Source: CALLPQ01 sp038531745 (GTDB taxonomy: Bacteria; Pseudomonadota; Alphaproteobacteria; Caulobacterales; Parvularculaceae). From it: a stretch of DNA of 64,000 nt. The stretch is from NCBI GenBank assembly GCA_038531745.1, contig JBCBBJ010000016.1, positions 1 to 64,000 of the forward strand. Reading direction: 5' to 3'. How positions within the stretch are numbered: the first letter of the stretch is position 1; every line of letters starts with the position of its first letter. Below are positions 7,642 through 16,948 of this stretch, in pieces. The position numbers were made by a program, and so were the translations under genes. The notes beneath the pieces are model-generated. The model worked only from the letters and a program-made list of their open reading frames with translations, made no database searches and was not told where the DNA came from.

Positions 7642-9231
7642 TTGGTCGCCGCCTGTCAGTTTGAGAGTGAACAGAGCACCCATGATATCATAATTGCGAA
7701 TGTGGCGGTTTTTGAAGCCCAGTCCGGAACGGTGCAACCGGCCATGTCGGTGGCGATTGATGGGGACCGGATTGCCAAAATCGTTGACCAAACAGAGCCA
7801 ATGCGGGCTCTCAACATCATTGATGGTACCGGTCGGCTATTGGCGCCCGGGTTTGTTGATACCCACACCCACGCGCTTCTCAATTTTGGTGGCGGGAATC
7901 GGCGGCCGAAAAAACTTACCCGTGACAATCGCGAACTCTTGGCCCGCGCCTTTCTGGCCTATGGTACAACGACAATCGCTGATATGGGCCAGCCTGTATC
8001 CTGGGTGCCGCAACTCCAGAATTGGGCGCAAACCCCGACCAACGATGCGCCAAACCATGTCGTTATTGGTGGTTCGCTTATTTCTGATTTTGAATGGAAC
8101 AGGTTCATTCCCGACCATCACCGTGTTGTGGAAAGCCCGGAAGCTGCTGACGAAACTGTTGCCTGGTACAAAGACCGCGGCGTCAACGCCCTTAAACTCT
8201 ACTGGAAATTAGGCGCGCCAGAATATGCGGCGTTGAGCGAGGCGGGCGAGGCGGCAGGCCTTGCCCTCTTTACCCATGTGGATAATGGCATCGTCTCAAT
8301 CGACGAGGCGATGGCCAACGGTGTCCGACACTTTGAGCATTTCTTCACGCTTGTCCCCAGTGTCATGACCATTGCCGATGAACGCCCAGCGCTGAAAGCA
8401 GCCTTCGGCACGGACCGCCCGCGCGGTCTCGATGAATTTGCAGCGATACAGTCGTTTTATTTTGCGCATATTCAGCGCAATCCTGCCCTGCATAAGTCAC
8501 TTGTGGCGCTATTGGACCGGATGGCGGCAAAGAACGTAACCATCAGTACAACCCTTAATAATATCGCCTCGCCCGCGGGGCACTCGGTTTACTTTTCGGG
8601 ATTTGGTGCCTACCCGGAGCGACGTGCCGCGCAGCTTTCTTATGATGATGATCAGCGGGCAAAACTTCACACCGCTTTTGATGCAGTGACCGACTATTTG
8701 AAGCTCGCCATGGACCGCGGTGTCATGCTGCGCATCGGTACCGACACCCGTAATGGCGGCGAGGCGATGCTGGCGGAAATGATCACTCTCGCCGAGGCGG
8801 ATTTTGACATGCGGACGGTCTTGCAAATCGCCTCGATCAATGGGGCACGCGCCCTTGGCCTAGATGACGATATTGGCCAGATTAAACCGGGCCACCGGGC
8901 GGACCTTGTTCTTCTGGACGAGACCATTTTGGAAAATCCTCGCGCCCTTCTCAAGGCAAATACGGTGATCAAGACTGGCAGAGTGTTTCGCCCGCGTGCG
9001 TCACGGGCTGCGGCTGCCCTTGAGGTTCTGAAACAGGAAAATAATCCGGATGCGGCGCGACGGTGGCTTGATGAAAATCAAAATGATGACCGCTATGGCC
9101 CCCTACAAAACGTTGAGCTGGAAACAGCGTTTTATGCTGCTGTTTATGCGGGCAATGTCGACGAGGCGCGGCTGGTCCATGCCTTTGCCCGGCCATTGGC
9201 CGATGCGGCCGATACGCATTTTCCCCGATGA
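7642..9231 (+). CDS. amidohydrolase-family lipoprotein, frameshifted (N-terminal part)
   Basis: This frame encodes the catalytic body of a metal-dependent amidohydrolase of the imidazolonepropionase/Xaa-Pro-dipeptidase-like group. It carries the metal-binding motif DTHTHA near residue 73, a further His in FTHVDN and RHFEHFF, the LKLYWK lysine region and the RIGTDTRNGG aspartate segment. A lipobox (LVAAC) sits at the very start, so the mature enzyme should be a periplasmic or outer-membrane lipoprotein. Two oddities stand out. Only a TTG at 7642 is available, inside the signal peptide, and an in-frame TGA lies at 7615-7617. The frame also ends early at 9231, because a C4 run at 9223-9226 shifts it away from its C-terminal domain (9227-9499). 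It is either a pseudogene or carries a homopolymer sequencing error. Confidence 0.75.
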   Translation: MVAACQFESEQSTHDIIIANVAVFEAQSGTVQPAMSVAIDGDRIAKIVDQTEPMRALNIIDGTGRLLAPGFVDTHTHALLNFGGGNRRPKKLTRDNRELLARAFLAYGTTTIADMGQPVSWVPQLQNWAQTPTNDAPNHVVIGGSLISDFEWNRFIPDHHRVVESPEAADETVAWYKDRGVNALKLYWKLGAPEYAALSEAGEAAGLALFTHVDNGIVSIDEAMANGVRHFEHFFTLVPSVMTIADERPALKAAFGTDRPRGLDEFAAIQSFYFAHIQRNPALHKSLVALLDRMAAKNVTISTTLNNIASPAGHSVYFSGFGAYPERRAAQLSYDDDQRAKLHTAFDAVTDYLKLAMDRGVMLRIGTDTRNGGEAMLAEMITLAEADFDMRTVLQIASINGARALGLDDDIGQIKPGHRADLVLLDETILENPRALLKANTVIKTGRVFRPRASRAAAALEVLKQENNPDAARRWLDENQNDDRYGPLQNVELETAFYAAVYAGNVDEARLVHAFARPLADAADTHFPR

Positions 9232-9499
9232 AGGTGAAATCAATGGTGCCGGCTATGGGCTGATTAATCGCGAGGACTTTGCGGGCGCGCGGGCCGTCCT
9301 GGCCCTGAATGTTGATTTGTTCCCGGGCTCAGCAAACGTTTATGACAGCCTCGGCGAAGTCTGTAAGTTGATGAACGATCTTGCGTGCGCTGAAGAAAAT
9401 TATAAGCGCACGCTTGCCATTAACCCGGAAAACCCAAACGCAAAAAACGTCCTTAAAGAGATTACTGATCTCAGAAAAAGCCAAAGCGTTAACGATTAG
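9227..9499 (+). pseudogene. detached C-terminal TPR-like domain of the amidohydrolase
   Basis: Deleting one C from the 9223-9226 run joins the upstream frame directly into this one: THFP continues as DEGEINGAGYGLI, and the frame runs to TAG at 9497-9499. The 90 residues contain a tetratricopeptide-like pattern (SANVYDSLGE, AEENYKRTLAINPENPNA) that is commonly found at the C-terminus of periplasmic serine hydrolases and amidohydrolases in this type of bacterium. There is no ribosome-binding site of its own. I therefore read it as the tail of the gene at 7642, not as a separate protein. Confidence 0.75.
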
Positions 9500-9533
9500 C
9501 CTGGGGCATCAGTGTCCGTGCCAATACCCTCTA

Positions 9534-12500
9534 TTAAAAGTCTTTCTTCCAATTGGCAGAGATTGTCTGATCGCCGTCCTGGCGCACATTCGACTCCACG
9601 GTAATATTATCCCGGATTTCATATTCAATCCTGACCGAGCCATTTTTGCCCTCAACGTCTTGTGTTGCGGACACGAAAAGTCCGTCGGCAACATATTTGC
9701 CAACTGTCAAGGCGCTCGCCCCATTTTCCGGGTCAAGATCAATGTTCAATAGGTCAAGTCCTGCCGCATTGCGAAGGGAGCCTATGGCATCGCCGCCCCC
9801 GAACGGACCGATACCGCCAAGCGTTGCGAGCGCTTGGGCCGATTGTATGGATTCCAAAGCAGAGAGCTGATCGGCTGGCTTCCCGAAAAGGATCAGGGCC
9901 ATGACCTCATTGGCTGGCCTTGACGGTGTTGATGTGAGTTCGACGTTAAGGTCTGTGGCGCGCCCGCTTGCCCTAACCTGTGCCACGAGGCCATCGCTGG
10001 TTTCGTATTCGGCAATTACGTCAATGACCGGGTCATTAGGCGATAGCTTGTCGAAAATAATCTCACCCGTGGTCACATCAAATCGGCGCCCGGTAAAATC
10101 AAATGTGCCTTTTCGCAAGGTAATTGAGCCAAGGGCAATGGGGTTCTGCTCTAACATTGTGACGGTGAAGTCGCTTTCCCATTCGCTTTCCAGGCCGCGT
10201 CCGCGCACAAACAAACGGTCGTCGGCTTTAATTGCCAGGTCCAGAGCCGCCAGCCCGCCTCCCGGTTCGGTTGGTGTTGTCGTTTGTTGTTGCCGGTCGG
10301 CATTTGGAAGAGGGAGCGGTTGCGGCGTGCCCGTCGCCGATGGTGTTGCGTCGTAAACAGATTTTTTAATCACCTCGATGGGTACAAGACCGGTTTGGGG
10401 CGGTGTGATGATTTCCACATTCATCTCAGTCACATCAAGCGCACCAATAACGGATAGGGCAGTAAACGGGCCTTCAATCCGAATGTCCCCCGATTGCTGA
10501 AGGCTTGTGACGGGTGTGGCGCTGATGATCAGATTACGCACTTTTATATCGGTTGCGATGGTGTTTTGATTGCCAATCGTCAATGCACCATCGACCGTAA
10601 AGCGATCCTCCCCGTCCTGACTATCGCCGCGGCCCCCGGCGGTAAAGGTAACTTCACTCCCGCTCGTTGTACTCTGTGCAACGGTTTCCAGATGTAACCC
10701 GATCAGGCTTAAGCCGGTGGCTAAATCTGTATAGGCCCCATCAGTCAGAATAGCCTGCCCGTTAACCACCGGCTGATTTGTTGGGCCCTCAAGGGTCAGG
10801 TCGATGCGAAGGTCACCGTCAAGCCCCTGCGCTGGTCCGGGTATGGTCGCGGTCAACGGAGCCACCGCGCCGTCATAGCTTATTCGCCCTTCAAGAGCGC
10901 CCTCCATATCCACTGACAAAGCCGGGCCTCGCACCAGACGCGCGGGCAGGTCCAAGGAAAAATCGAGTGGGATTGTATCCGCATGCTGACGATCGGTTAG
11001 GGTTAGCCGTGTCCCATTCCAGTCCAGCAAGGCGCTTAATCTAGTTGGTGTTGGAACGTCTCCGTTCTCGTCGCCGCTGTGCCGGTAATTGGTCGTCAGC
11101 GTGCCAGTGGCTGGTGCTTGCGCATCTGTATCAAGGGAAAGATTGAGATCGAGGAAGCCGTCGGTCGCGGGAATCAGGGCATCCGTCATGGCCACCGTAC
11201 CTGTCCACCGTGTTGGAGAAAATGCGCCATCCATCACCAAGGAGCCGTCGCGGCCCCAACCGAGATCAAAGTCGGCAAGGCGCGTGGTGCCGCCCATTTC
11301 AATCGTGAAGGGCTTGGTATTCCAGATTTTCACCTCGCCCAAGAGGTTTGACGCCAGCCTTGTCACCGTCACCAATCTATTTGTGTCGCCCGTGAGCGCG
11401 CCGGTTACTTTCGTGTCGGTCGCCATGTGCGTGCCGTCGTTCAAAAGATCACTCAGCGCCAGATCAAAGTTTGCGTCATTCACGCTGCCCGCGACTGATG
11501 CTTTTAACCCTTCGATTGTCAGTGTATTGACGGATAATTGTGGGGCACTAAGCTCTAGTCTATCCTGCGATCCCGTGTCAGGTTCTGGGTACAGGCCGAT
11601 TGGAACCTTCGCACCAAACCCGCCTTTTGCGGTGGCGCTGCCCGAAAGGATAAAACCAGGGAAGGGCTCTGCGTTTGCAATACCGGCATAGGCAAGATCG
11701 AGCGCAATGGATTGGCTTTTAGGGTCGATGAGCGACGCGCCGGTCAATTCAAAACCGGTGCCGATGTACCGCAAGTCCCTCAAAGCGATCAGGTCTTGGG
11801 TGCTTTCAATGCGAGCCCGTAAATATTGTGTGGCGGTTTCGCGCGTCTGCCCTTGGGGGCGCGCGAAGACCGCGCCAACCGGCAAAGCTGGCAACCCGGT
11901 CAGGTTTGCGTCCATGGCAAGCGCCGGATAGCTGCGGCCATCAAATTCGAATGCGGGTGATAGAAGTTCTGTATCAAGCATAAATGCGTCGACAGTTCCC
12001 GCGATACGGCCGCGAAGACGCGCTCCGGATGCCGCATTGTCCGCTCCCAGAACAAGAGCGAATAGATCCGGTGATATGTCGGTCATCAGTGTCCCGTCCA
12101 AGGCCTGTGTGCGCATATTTAACCTACCGGAGACGTTACCTTTTACCGCTTCACCGGCGGCAAAAGAAAAATCTGAGAGTTTAGCGATCCTTGCGCTGTC
12201 CGCATCAATATCCCCAGAAAAACGTAGCGGCTGGGACAGTTGATCGCGAACGGTCTCCGGCAAAAAATCGCGTATCGTAACTTCACCTGTCAGCTGGCCG
12301 CGCAGGACAGAGCGAAGGTTTGTTTCGGTATCGCTAACACTGATGCGCGCGCCATCGCTGGTCAGAGCGGCGGCCACATCATAAAGCCCGGCTGACCGGT
12401 TGGCTTGAGCCTTCACCGTACCGTTGAGCATGATTTTATCGCCGACGGCGTCGGTCAGCGCAGTCAACTGTCCCTTGGTGATGGTCAGGTTGAGCTTTGT

Positions 12501-13511
12501 CATCAAGTCTGCAAGCAAATCCTGATTGTCCGCCCACGTAACAATCCCTTGCACTGTGGCGGCCTGTGCTTGAAGCGCTTTTATGTCGATCCTCGCACCC
12601 TGATCTTGCGGTGTTGCTGCAAGCGACAGCGTGACGATATTCCCGGTGAGATCTTGAAGGTCATCAAATTGCGCGCCCGGTTCAATACGCGCGTCGAGTG
12701 TTAGTGTTGCCCCGCTTTTGATGGGTCCGGCAAGCGTCAGGTCGGCGTTACCGAGCGTGCCGAGCCCAGTGGTCACCTCAACAATCGCGGTTTGGTCTTG
12801 CTCCCGACCTTTGATCGCAATGGCAACGGGCCCCTGCGCGCCTATCACGGTACTGATCAAACCGTCGGGTGCGCTTTGGATATCTCCGTTGATGGTAAAA
12901 CCCTTGCGCTCCAGATCGATATCAGCTGTCAGCTGAGTTTTGTCTTTTTGGTCATCGGAGGTTACGTCAAGAGTCGTCGCAAGAGCGCGTCCCTTCATCT
13001 GCGCGTTGCCTCTTGCAGAAAACGTTGCTTCTTGACCGGCAACTGCTTCGCCTAGTGTGAACCTATCAATCGTCAGAGCATCTATTTTAATTGCCGGCAA
13101 ATGGTCAGGTAAGGCGAGGGGCTTGGCTGGTGTGTCGTCATCATCAGTATTAGCGGCAGGCAGCCTATCAAGCCGTGCTTTCTGTAAGCTGATGGATTTT
13201 ATGTTTATTGAGCCAAAAACGAGCGCAAGGGGATCCCACGCGATTTCCAAACCTTCAGCCGTGAGCAGTGGACGTTGCCCCTCAGCGCTATCATTGATGA
13301 CAACATCGTCAATCCGCAGATATCCCGGCAGGCCGGGGGCCAAGTCGCCAATTGACGCGGTGCCGTTTATCGCAGCCCCAATTTGTTGTTCGGCCTGCGC
13401 CTTTACAAATTGGCGCCCCGGCGGGGTATAAAAAAGGACCAGAACCGCAACGATGATAAGCGCAAGGGGTGCCAAGAGACCGACACCGATATACCGGGGG
13501 GCGTTACTCAT
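9534..13511 (-). CDS. tamB: translocation and assembly module protein TamB (DUF490)
   Basis: This very long protein of 1325 residues starts with one membrane anchor (LLAPLALIIVAVLVLFYTPP, about 9-28). The rest is a continuous series of amphipathic beta strands, as in the AsmA-like/TamB lipid-bridging grooves that span the periplasm. The C-terminal 300 residues match the DUF490 domain (segments like GTFDFTGRRFDV and VMALILFGKPADQLS), ending with an aromatic-rich terminus. TamB works with the Omp85 protein TamA in outer-membrane protein and phospholipid delivery. The gene lies 55 bases downstream of tamA, and its ATG has a GAGGAACC ribosome-binding site, so the two form an operon. The assignment rests on length, fold pattern and the tamA neighbour. 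Confidence 0.95.
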   Translation of the reverse strand: MSNAPRYIGVGLLAPLALIIVAVLVLFYTPPGRQFVKAQAEQQIGAAINGTASIGDLAPGLPGYLRIDDVVINDSAEGQRPLLTAEGLEIAWDPLALVFGSINIKSISLQKARLDRLPAANTDDDDTPAKPLALPDHLPAIKIDALTIDRFTLGEAVAGQEATFSARGNAQMKGRALATTLDVTSDDQKDKTQLTADIDLERKGFTINGDIQSAPDGLISTVIGAQGPVAIAIKGREQDQTAIVEVTTGLGTLGNADLTLAGPIKSGATLTLDARIEPGAQFDDLQDLTGNIVTLSLAATPQDQGARIDIKALQAQAATVQGIVTWADNQDLLADLMTKLNLTITKGQLTALTDAVGDKIMLNGTVKAQANRSAGLYDVAAALTSDGARISVSDTETNLRSVLRGQLTGEVTIRDFLPETVRDQLSQPLRFSGDIDADSARIAKLSDFSFAAGEAVKGNVSGRLNMRTQALDGTLMTDISPDLFALVLGADNAASGARLRGRIAGTVDAFMLDTELLSPAFEFDGRSYPALAMDANLTGLPALPVGAVFARPQGQTRETATQYLRARIESTQDLIALRDLRYIGTGFELTGASLIDPKSQSIALDLAYAGIANAEPFPGFILSGSATAKGGFGAKVPIGLYPEPDTGSQDRLELSAPQLSVNTLTIEGLKASVAGSVNDANFDLALSDLLNDGTHMATDTKVTGALTGDTNRLVTVTRLASNLLGEVKIWNTKPFTIEMGGTTRLADFDLGWGRDGSLVMDGAFSPTRWTGTVAMTDALIPATDGFLDLNLSLDTDAQAPATGTLTTNYRHSGDENGDVPTPTRLSALLDWNGTRLTLTDRQHADTIPLDFSLDLPARLVRGPALSVDMEGALEGRISYDGAVAPLTATIPGPAQGLDGDLRIDLTLEGPTNQPVVNGQAILTDGAYTDLATGLSLIGLHLETVAQSTTSGSEVTFTAGGRGDSQDGEDRFTVDGALTIGNQNTIATDIKVRNLIISATPVTSLQQSGDIRIEGPFTALSVIGALDVTEMNVEIITPPQTGLVPIEVIKKSVYDATPSATGTPQPLPLPNADRQQQTTTPTEPGGGLAALDLAIKADDRLFVRGRGLESEWESDFTVTMLEQNPIALGSITLRKGTFDFTGRRFDVTTGEIIFDKLSPNDPVIDVIAEYETSDGLVAQVRASGRATDLNVELTSTPSRPANEVMALILFGKPADQLSALESIQSAQALATLGGIGPFGGGDAIGSLRNAAGLDLLNIDLDPENGASALTVGKYVADGLFVSATQDVEGKNGSVRIEYEIRDNITVESNVRQDGDQTISANWKKDF

Positions 13512-13566
13512 CGGTTGGTTCCTCCACTCTGCGGCTTTGTTTGAATTGCCATTACCATATCGAAAC

Positions 13567-15489
13567 CTAAAACGACTGACCGAGAGAAATCAGAAACTGT
13601 ACCGGCGCATCAAATTCGCGCCGATCAAGCGGCACGGCGATATCCACGCGCAAGGGCCCAACAGGGGTGAAGTACCGCACGCCGGCGCCTACGCCCACAA
13701 AAATATCACGCGACACGTTGGGCACGACCGTGTCGGCGACGGTACCCGCATCAACGAAAGCTGCAGCTTGAATTGTGTCGGTAATTCGATAGCGCATTTC
13801 AAACGCGCCCTCGACGATGGAGCGCCCGCCAAGCGGAACAACTTGCGTGATATCACCGTCTTCATCGCGCAAAATGGTACCGGTCTCATCGCGTGCGAAA
13901 TCCACGGGACCAGCAAGTTGAAACCCATAGCCGCGCACTGAGCCACCGCCGCCGCTAAAAAAGCGTTTATTTTGCGGCAGATCATCAAGCGAGATACCGA
14001 CAGTTGAGCCCACCCGCCCCCGTACGGCAGCAGTAAATTTCTTTGTCGGGCCAAAATTGATCCGGGTACGGGCTGTTGCGTCAATCTGGGTAAATGTCCG
14101 TGTGCCTGTTGTGGGGGTAACAGTCAGTGTCGCCAGCACACCTGTAGTGGGGTTCAGAACATTGTCTTCATTGTTCCACACAACGGACAACGGTGCGGAA
14201 ACAAAGAAATTGTCCTCCTGCGGATCACCATTGTTGGGAATGACCCGGCTGAGTTCAAGGGCAAGACCACCGCGCGTTTCCAGTCTTTCGTCAAGCCAGG
14301 TTTTCACCAATCCGGTGGCAATTCGGGCGGTGCGTGCATCAAAGGCATCGGTCGTTTCATTGACAAAGCTGCCCTGGCCAAAAACAAAACCGGGCAGGCT
14401 TTCCAGCGGCTTTTCAAATGTTGCTGCCACCGATTGTTCGATCTGGCTCACATTGATATCCACGCGCACGGTTTCGGCACGTTTGAAAACGTTGCGATTT
14501 TCGAAAAAGACGCGCACGCCTGGCCCTTCATTGGTCGAAAAGGAGAGCCCTGCGCCAACGGTCCGGTGTTTTCGTTCCGTGACATTGACGAGAATTGGCG
14601 TCCGGCCATCATCGCCGGTGGGGCCAGGGGTCACATCAATCGTGGAAAACAGATTGGTGGCCGACAGGGCGTCGCGATAGTCTACTGTCTTTGACTTGTC
14701 ATAAACCGAGCCCGCCTCCCATGTTGTTAGCTTACGGATATAATCTTCTTTGGTACGGGAAAGGCCGCTTAGTTGCGCCGCCCCAAAAAAGGCTTTGGGT
14801 CCGGAGGTAAACCCATATTGAGCCGTTGCGGTGCCGGTTTCAAAATCGGCAATAGCCCGTCGGCCGGAGATTTTGGCCGTCGGAAAACCATTGTCCCAGA
14901 GCTTGGTCAAAAACTGCTGCTGGTTCGAGAGCAATGTCGCGCCGTCTGCGGCCTCGCTCACATTTATCTCTAGTGCCGCAAACCCCGAAGGACGGTCTGC
15001 TTCGGAGATATCATCATAGGTCACATCGTGCCGGGTTACTCGGAATGCCGGCCCTGGTGCGATTGTGAAGGTAACTTCCGGTACGCCGGGCTTCGTGCTG
15101 GTGATCTCCCAACTGATTTCATGGTCAAAAAAGCCCGCGGCCGTCAGCGCGCCGCGAAATTTTTTTTCGTCACCAATGGCAGCTCGGCGGACCGACGCCC
15201 GGGTGGGAAAGGTGTTGCTGTCATTTTCGAGGGCGGACAGAATTCTGAGTTTCGCTGCCATGCCCTTTGGCGCCCCGGCATAGATAACTTTGGGGCGAGA
15301 CTTTGTTGTTTTTTTTGAAGGTCCGTCAGGCGTTTGCGCCTGATCTGAAGGTGCTGGCGGGGATTGCGCTGTTGCTAGCGCGCCGATTGCTACGTTCAGC
15401 GCGCCAACAAAAATCAATACCAACACTTTCGGCGCAGACCGCAAACGCGCCCGTGGGCTCAGGCAATAATTGGGCAAATCGAGAACCAC
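13567..15489 (-). CDS. tamA: Omp85-family outer-membrane protein TamA
   Basis: The 640-residue precursor has a signal peptide (hydrophobic about 20-40, ending ATAQS), several POTRA-like segments (for example VTFTIAPGPAFRV and TSGPKAFFGAAQL), then a 16-stranded barrel domain. The barrel includes the Omp85 signature FSGGGGSVRGYGFQLAG and ends VQFLISLGQSF, with the terminal phenylalanine required by the BAM machinery. TamA inserts in the outer membrane and pairs with TamB. The first in-frame start after a stop is the GTG at 15489; no ATG is available, so the start is GTG or a nearby TTG. The gene is first in the tamA-tamB operon. The 281 bases upstream, up to 15770, contain no gene and must hold divergent promoters. 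Confidence 0.95.
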   Translation of the reverse strand: MVLDLPNYCLSPRARLRSAPKVLVLIFVGALNVAIGALATAQSPPAPSDQAQTPDGPSKKTTKSRPKVIYAGAPKGMAAKLRILSALENDSNTFPTRASVRRAAIGDEKKFRGALTAAGFFDHEISWEITSTKPGVPEVTFTIAPGPAFRVTRHDVTYDDISEADRPSGFAALEINVSEAADGATLLSNQQQFLTKLWDNGFPTAKISGRRAIADFETGTATAQYGFTSGPKAFFGAAQLSGLSRTKEDYIRKLTTWEAGSVYDKSKTVDYRDALSATNLFSTIDVTPGPTGDDGRTPILVNVTERKHRTVGAGLSFSTNEGPGVRVFFENRNVFKRAETVRVDINVSQIEQSVAATFEKPLESLPGFVFGQGSFVNETTDAFDARTARIATGLVKTWLDERLETRGGLALELSRVIPNNGDPQEDNFFVSAPLSVVWNNEDNVLNPTTGVLATLTVTPTTGTRTFTQIDATARTRINFGPTKKFTAAVRGRVGSTVGISLDDLPQNKRFFSGGGGSVRGYGFQLAGPVDFARDETGTILRDEDGDITQVVPLGGRSIVEGAFEMRYRITDTIQAAAFVDAGTVADTVVPNVSRDIFVGVGAGVRYFTPVGPLRVDIAVPLDRREFDAPVQFLISLGQSF

Positions 15490-15770
15490 AAAGAATACTC
15501 ACATCCTGACCGAGCTACCCTGAAGTCATTAAGGTGGCAGCGATACCAACAGGGCGCCCAACCAATAAGCATAAATTTGTTAACTATATGCATGGCCAAG
15601 GTCCAGCCTGGACACGCTATTCAACATCAGACGCAATCACTCGTAACGACGCCTGGCCAGGTCATTAAGACGATCAAGAGCGCAAATTCCGCTGGTCACT
15701 ATCGCAACCCTCCCGTAAACGGTCGATCTCGACTAAAGTTCACCGAGACCTTGATGGCAAAGCAAAAATT

Positions 15771-16871
15771 ATGGCCCACCCTCTTTTTGGCGCAGATATT
15801 GGTACGGTTTTGGCGGTCATGGGCCGCTCCGGGTTTCCGGCGAAAGGGCTGGAGGGTCTCGGCATCCTTGCCTCCGCTCTGGGCCGGGCGCCAATCTCGC
15901 TCGCGGAAAAACTGATCATGGACCCGCGCTTGCCCACCACCGATGAGATGGCACCGCCAGTATTTATTTTGGGCCATTGGCGGTCCGGCACCACCCATCT
16001 CTACAATGTCATGACCAAGGGCGGGCAGTGGGGGTATGTGCCGCCGGTCGCCACGGGCCTGCCGTGGGACCTATTCGGGATCGCAAGGGTTTTTAACCCG
16101 GTGTTGGAACGCGCCTTACCCCGCCATCGCTACATCGACAAAATTCCGGTCCATCCCGACAGTCCGCAAGAGGATGAAATTGCGGTAGCGAATATGTCGC
16201 CGCTTTCGTTTTATCACGGTATTTACTTCCCCCGGGACTTTCAGGGCCATCTGGCACGCGGTCTGTTTTTTGATGGGTGCAGTCCAGCGGCAATCAAGGC
16301 GTGGGAGGATCGATTTGTCTATCTCATGCGTAAGCTTTATGTGCATCAGGGGCACAAACCGCTTCTGATTAAAAATCCGGTTTATACGGGGCGGCTTGCG
16401 CATTTGCGCCGGCTCTTCCCCGGCGCAAAGTTCATCCACATTCACCGCAATCCTTATGACGTGTTTCGGTCAATGCAGAATTTTTACAGCAAACTGTTGA
16501 AGCAGTTTGCGCTGCAGTCTTACGACCATGTGGATATCGACGCAGCGATATTGTCTGTCTACCCCCGAATGATGCTGGCCCTGGAAGAGGATCGCCGGGG
16601 CTTGCGCGAAGATCAATTTGTGGAAGTCGGTTATGAGGCCCTTGACCAGCAGCCGCTAGAAATCGTGCGACAAATTTATGCACAACTCGGTCTGCCCGGC
16701 TTTACGAACGCGGCGCGGGATTTTGAGGCTTATCTCGCCTCGATAGAGAGTTTTGAAAAAAACCAGTTCGACTATCCAGCCGCCAGCGCCCGCAAAGTTG
16801 AGACCCATTGGGGCGATTTTCTGGGTAAATGGGATTACCAACGACCCGCCCAGGTGGGCGATGCGGCCTGA
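15771..16871 (+). CDS. PAPS-dependent sulfotransferase family protein
   Basis: The 366-residue protein shows the two cofactor-binding elements of sulfotransferases: the 5'-phosphosulfate loop GHWRSGTTH (residues 68-76) and the 3'-phosphate motif around HRNPYDVFRSM (225-235). The overall spacing matches the bacterial/animal heparan-type or lipid-modifying sulfotransferase families. It would transfer sulfate from PAPS to a hydroxyl group; the acceptor is unknown. The ATG at 15771 gives an N-terminus typical of the family; an overlapping ATG 18 bases earlier is in a different frame and encodes nothing recognisable. It opens a run of three plus-strand genes with a paraoxonase-like protein and an SDR enzyme, which hints at a shared pathway for modifying a lipid, lactone or sterol-like compound. 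Confidence 0.85.
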   Translation: MAHPLFGADIGTVLAVMGRSGFPAKGLEGLGILASALGRAPISLAEKLIMDPRLPTTDEMAPPVFILGHWRSGTTHLYNVMTKGGQWGYVPPVATGLPWDLFGIARVFNPVLERALPRHRYIDKIPVHPDSPQEDEIAVANMSPLSFYHGIYFPRDFQGHLARGLFFDGCSPAAIKAWEDRFVYLMRKLYVHQGHKPLLIKNPVYTGRLAHLRRLFPGAKFIHIHRNPYDVFRSMQNFYSKLLKQFALQSYDHVDIDAAILSVYPRMMLALEEDRRGLREDQFVEVGYEALDQQPLEIVRQIYAQLGLPGFTNAARDFEAYLASIESFEKNQFDYPAASARKVETHWGDFLGKWDYQRPAQVGDAA

Positions 16872-16948
16872 CGACCGAGCCTCGCGATGGACTCGTCCCT
16901 GTAAAGTGGATTACCTTTTATCCTATAAGCGGGCAGCAGGGCGCAACC

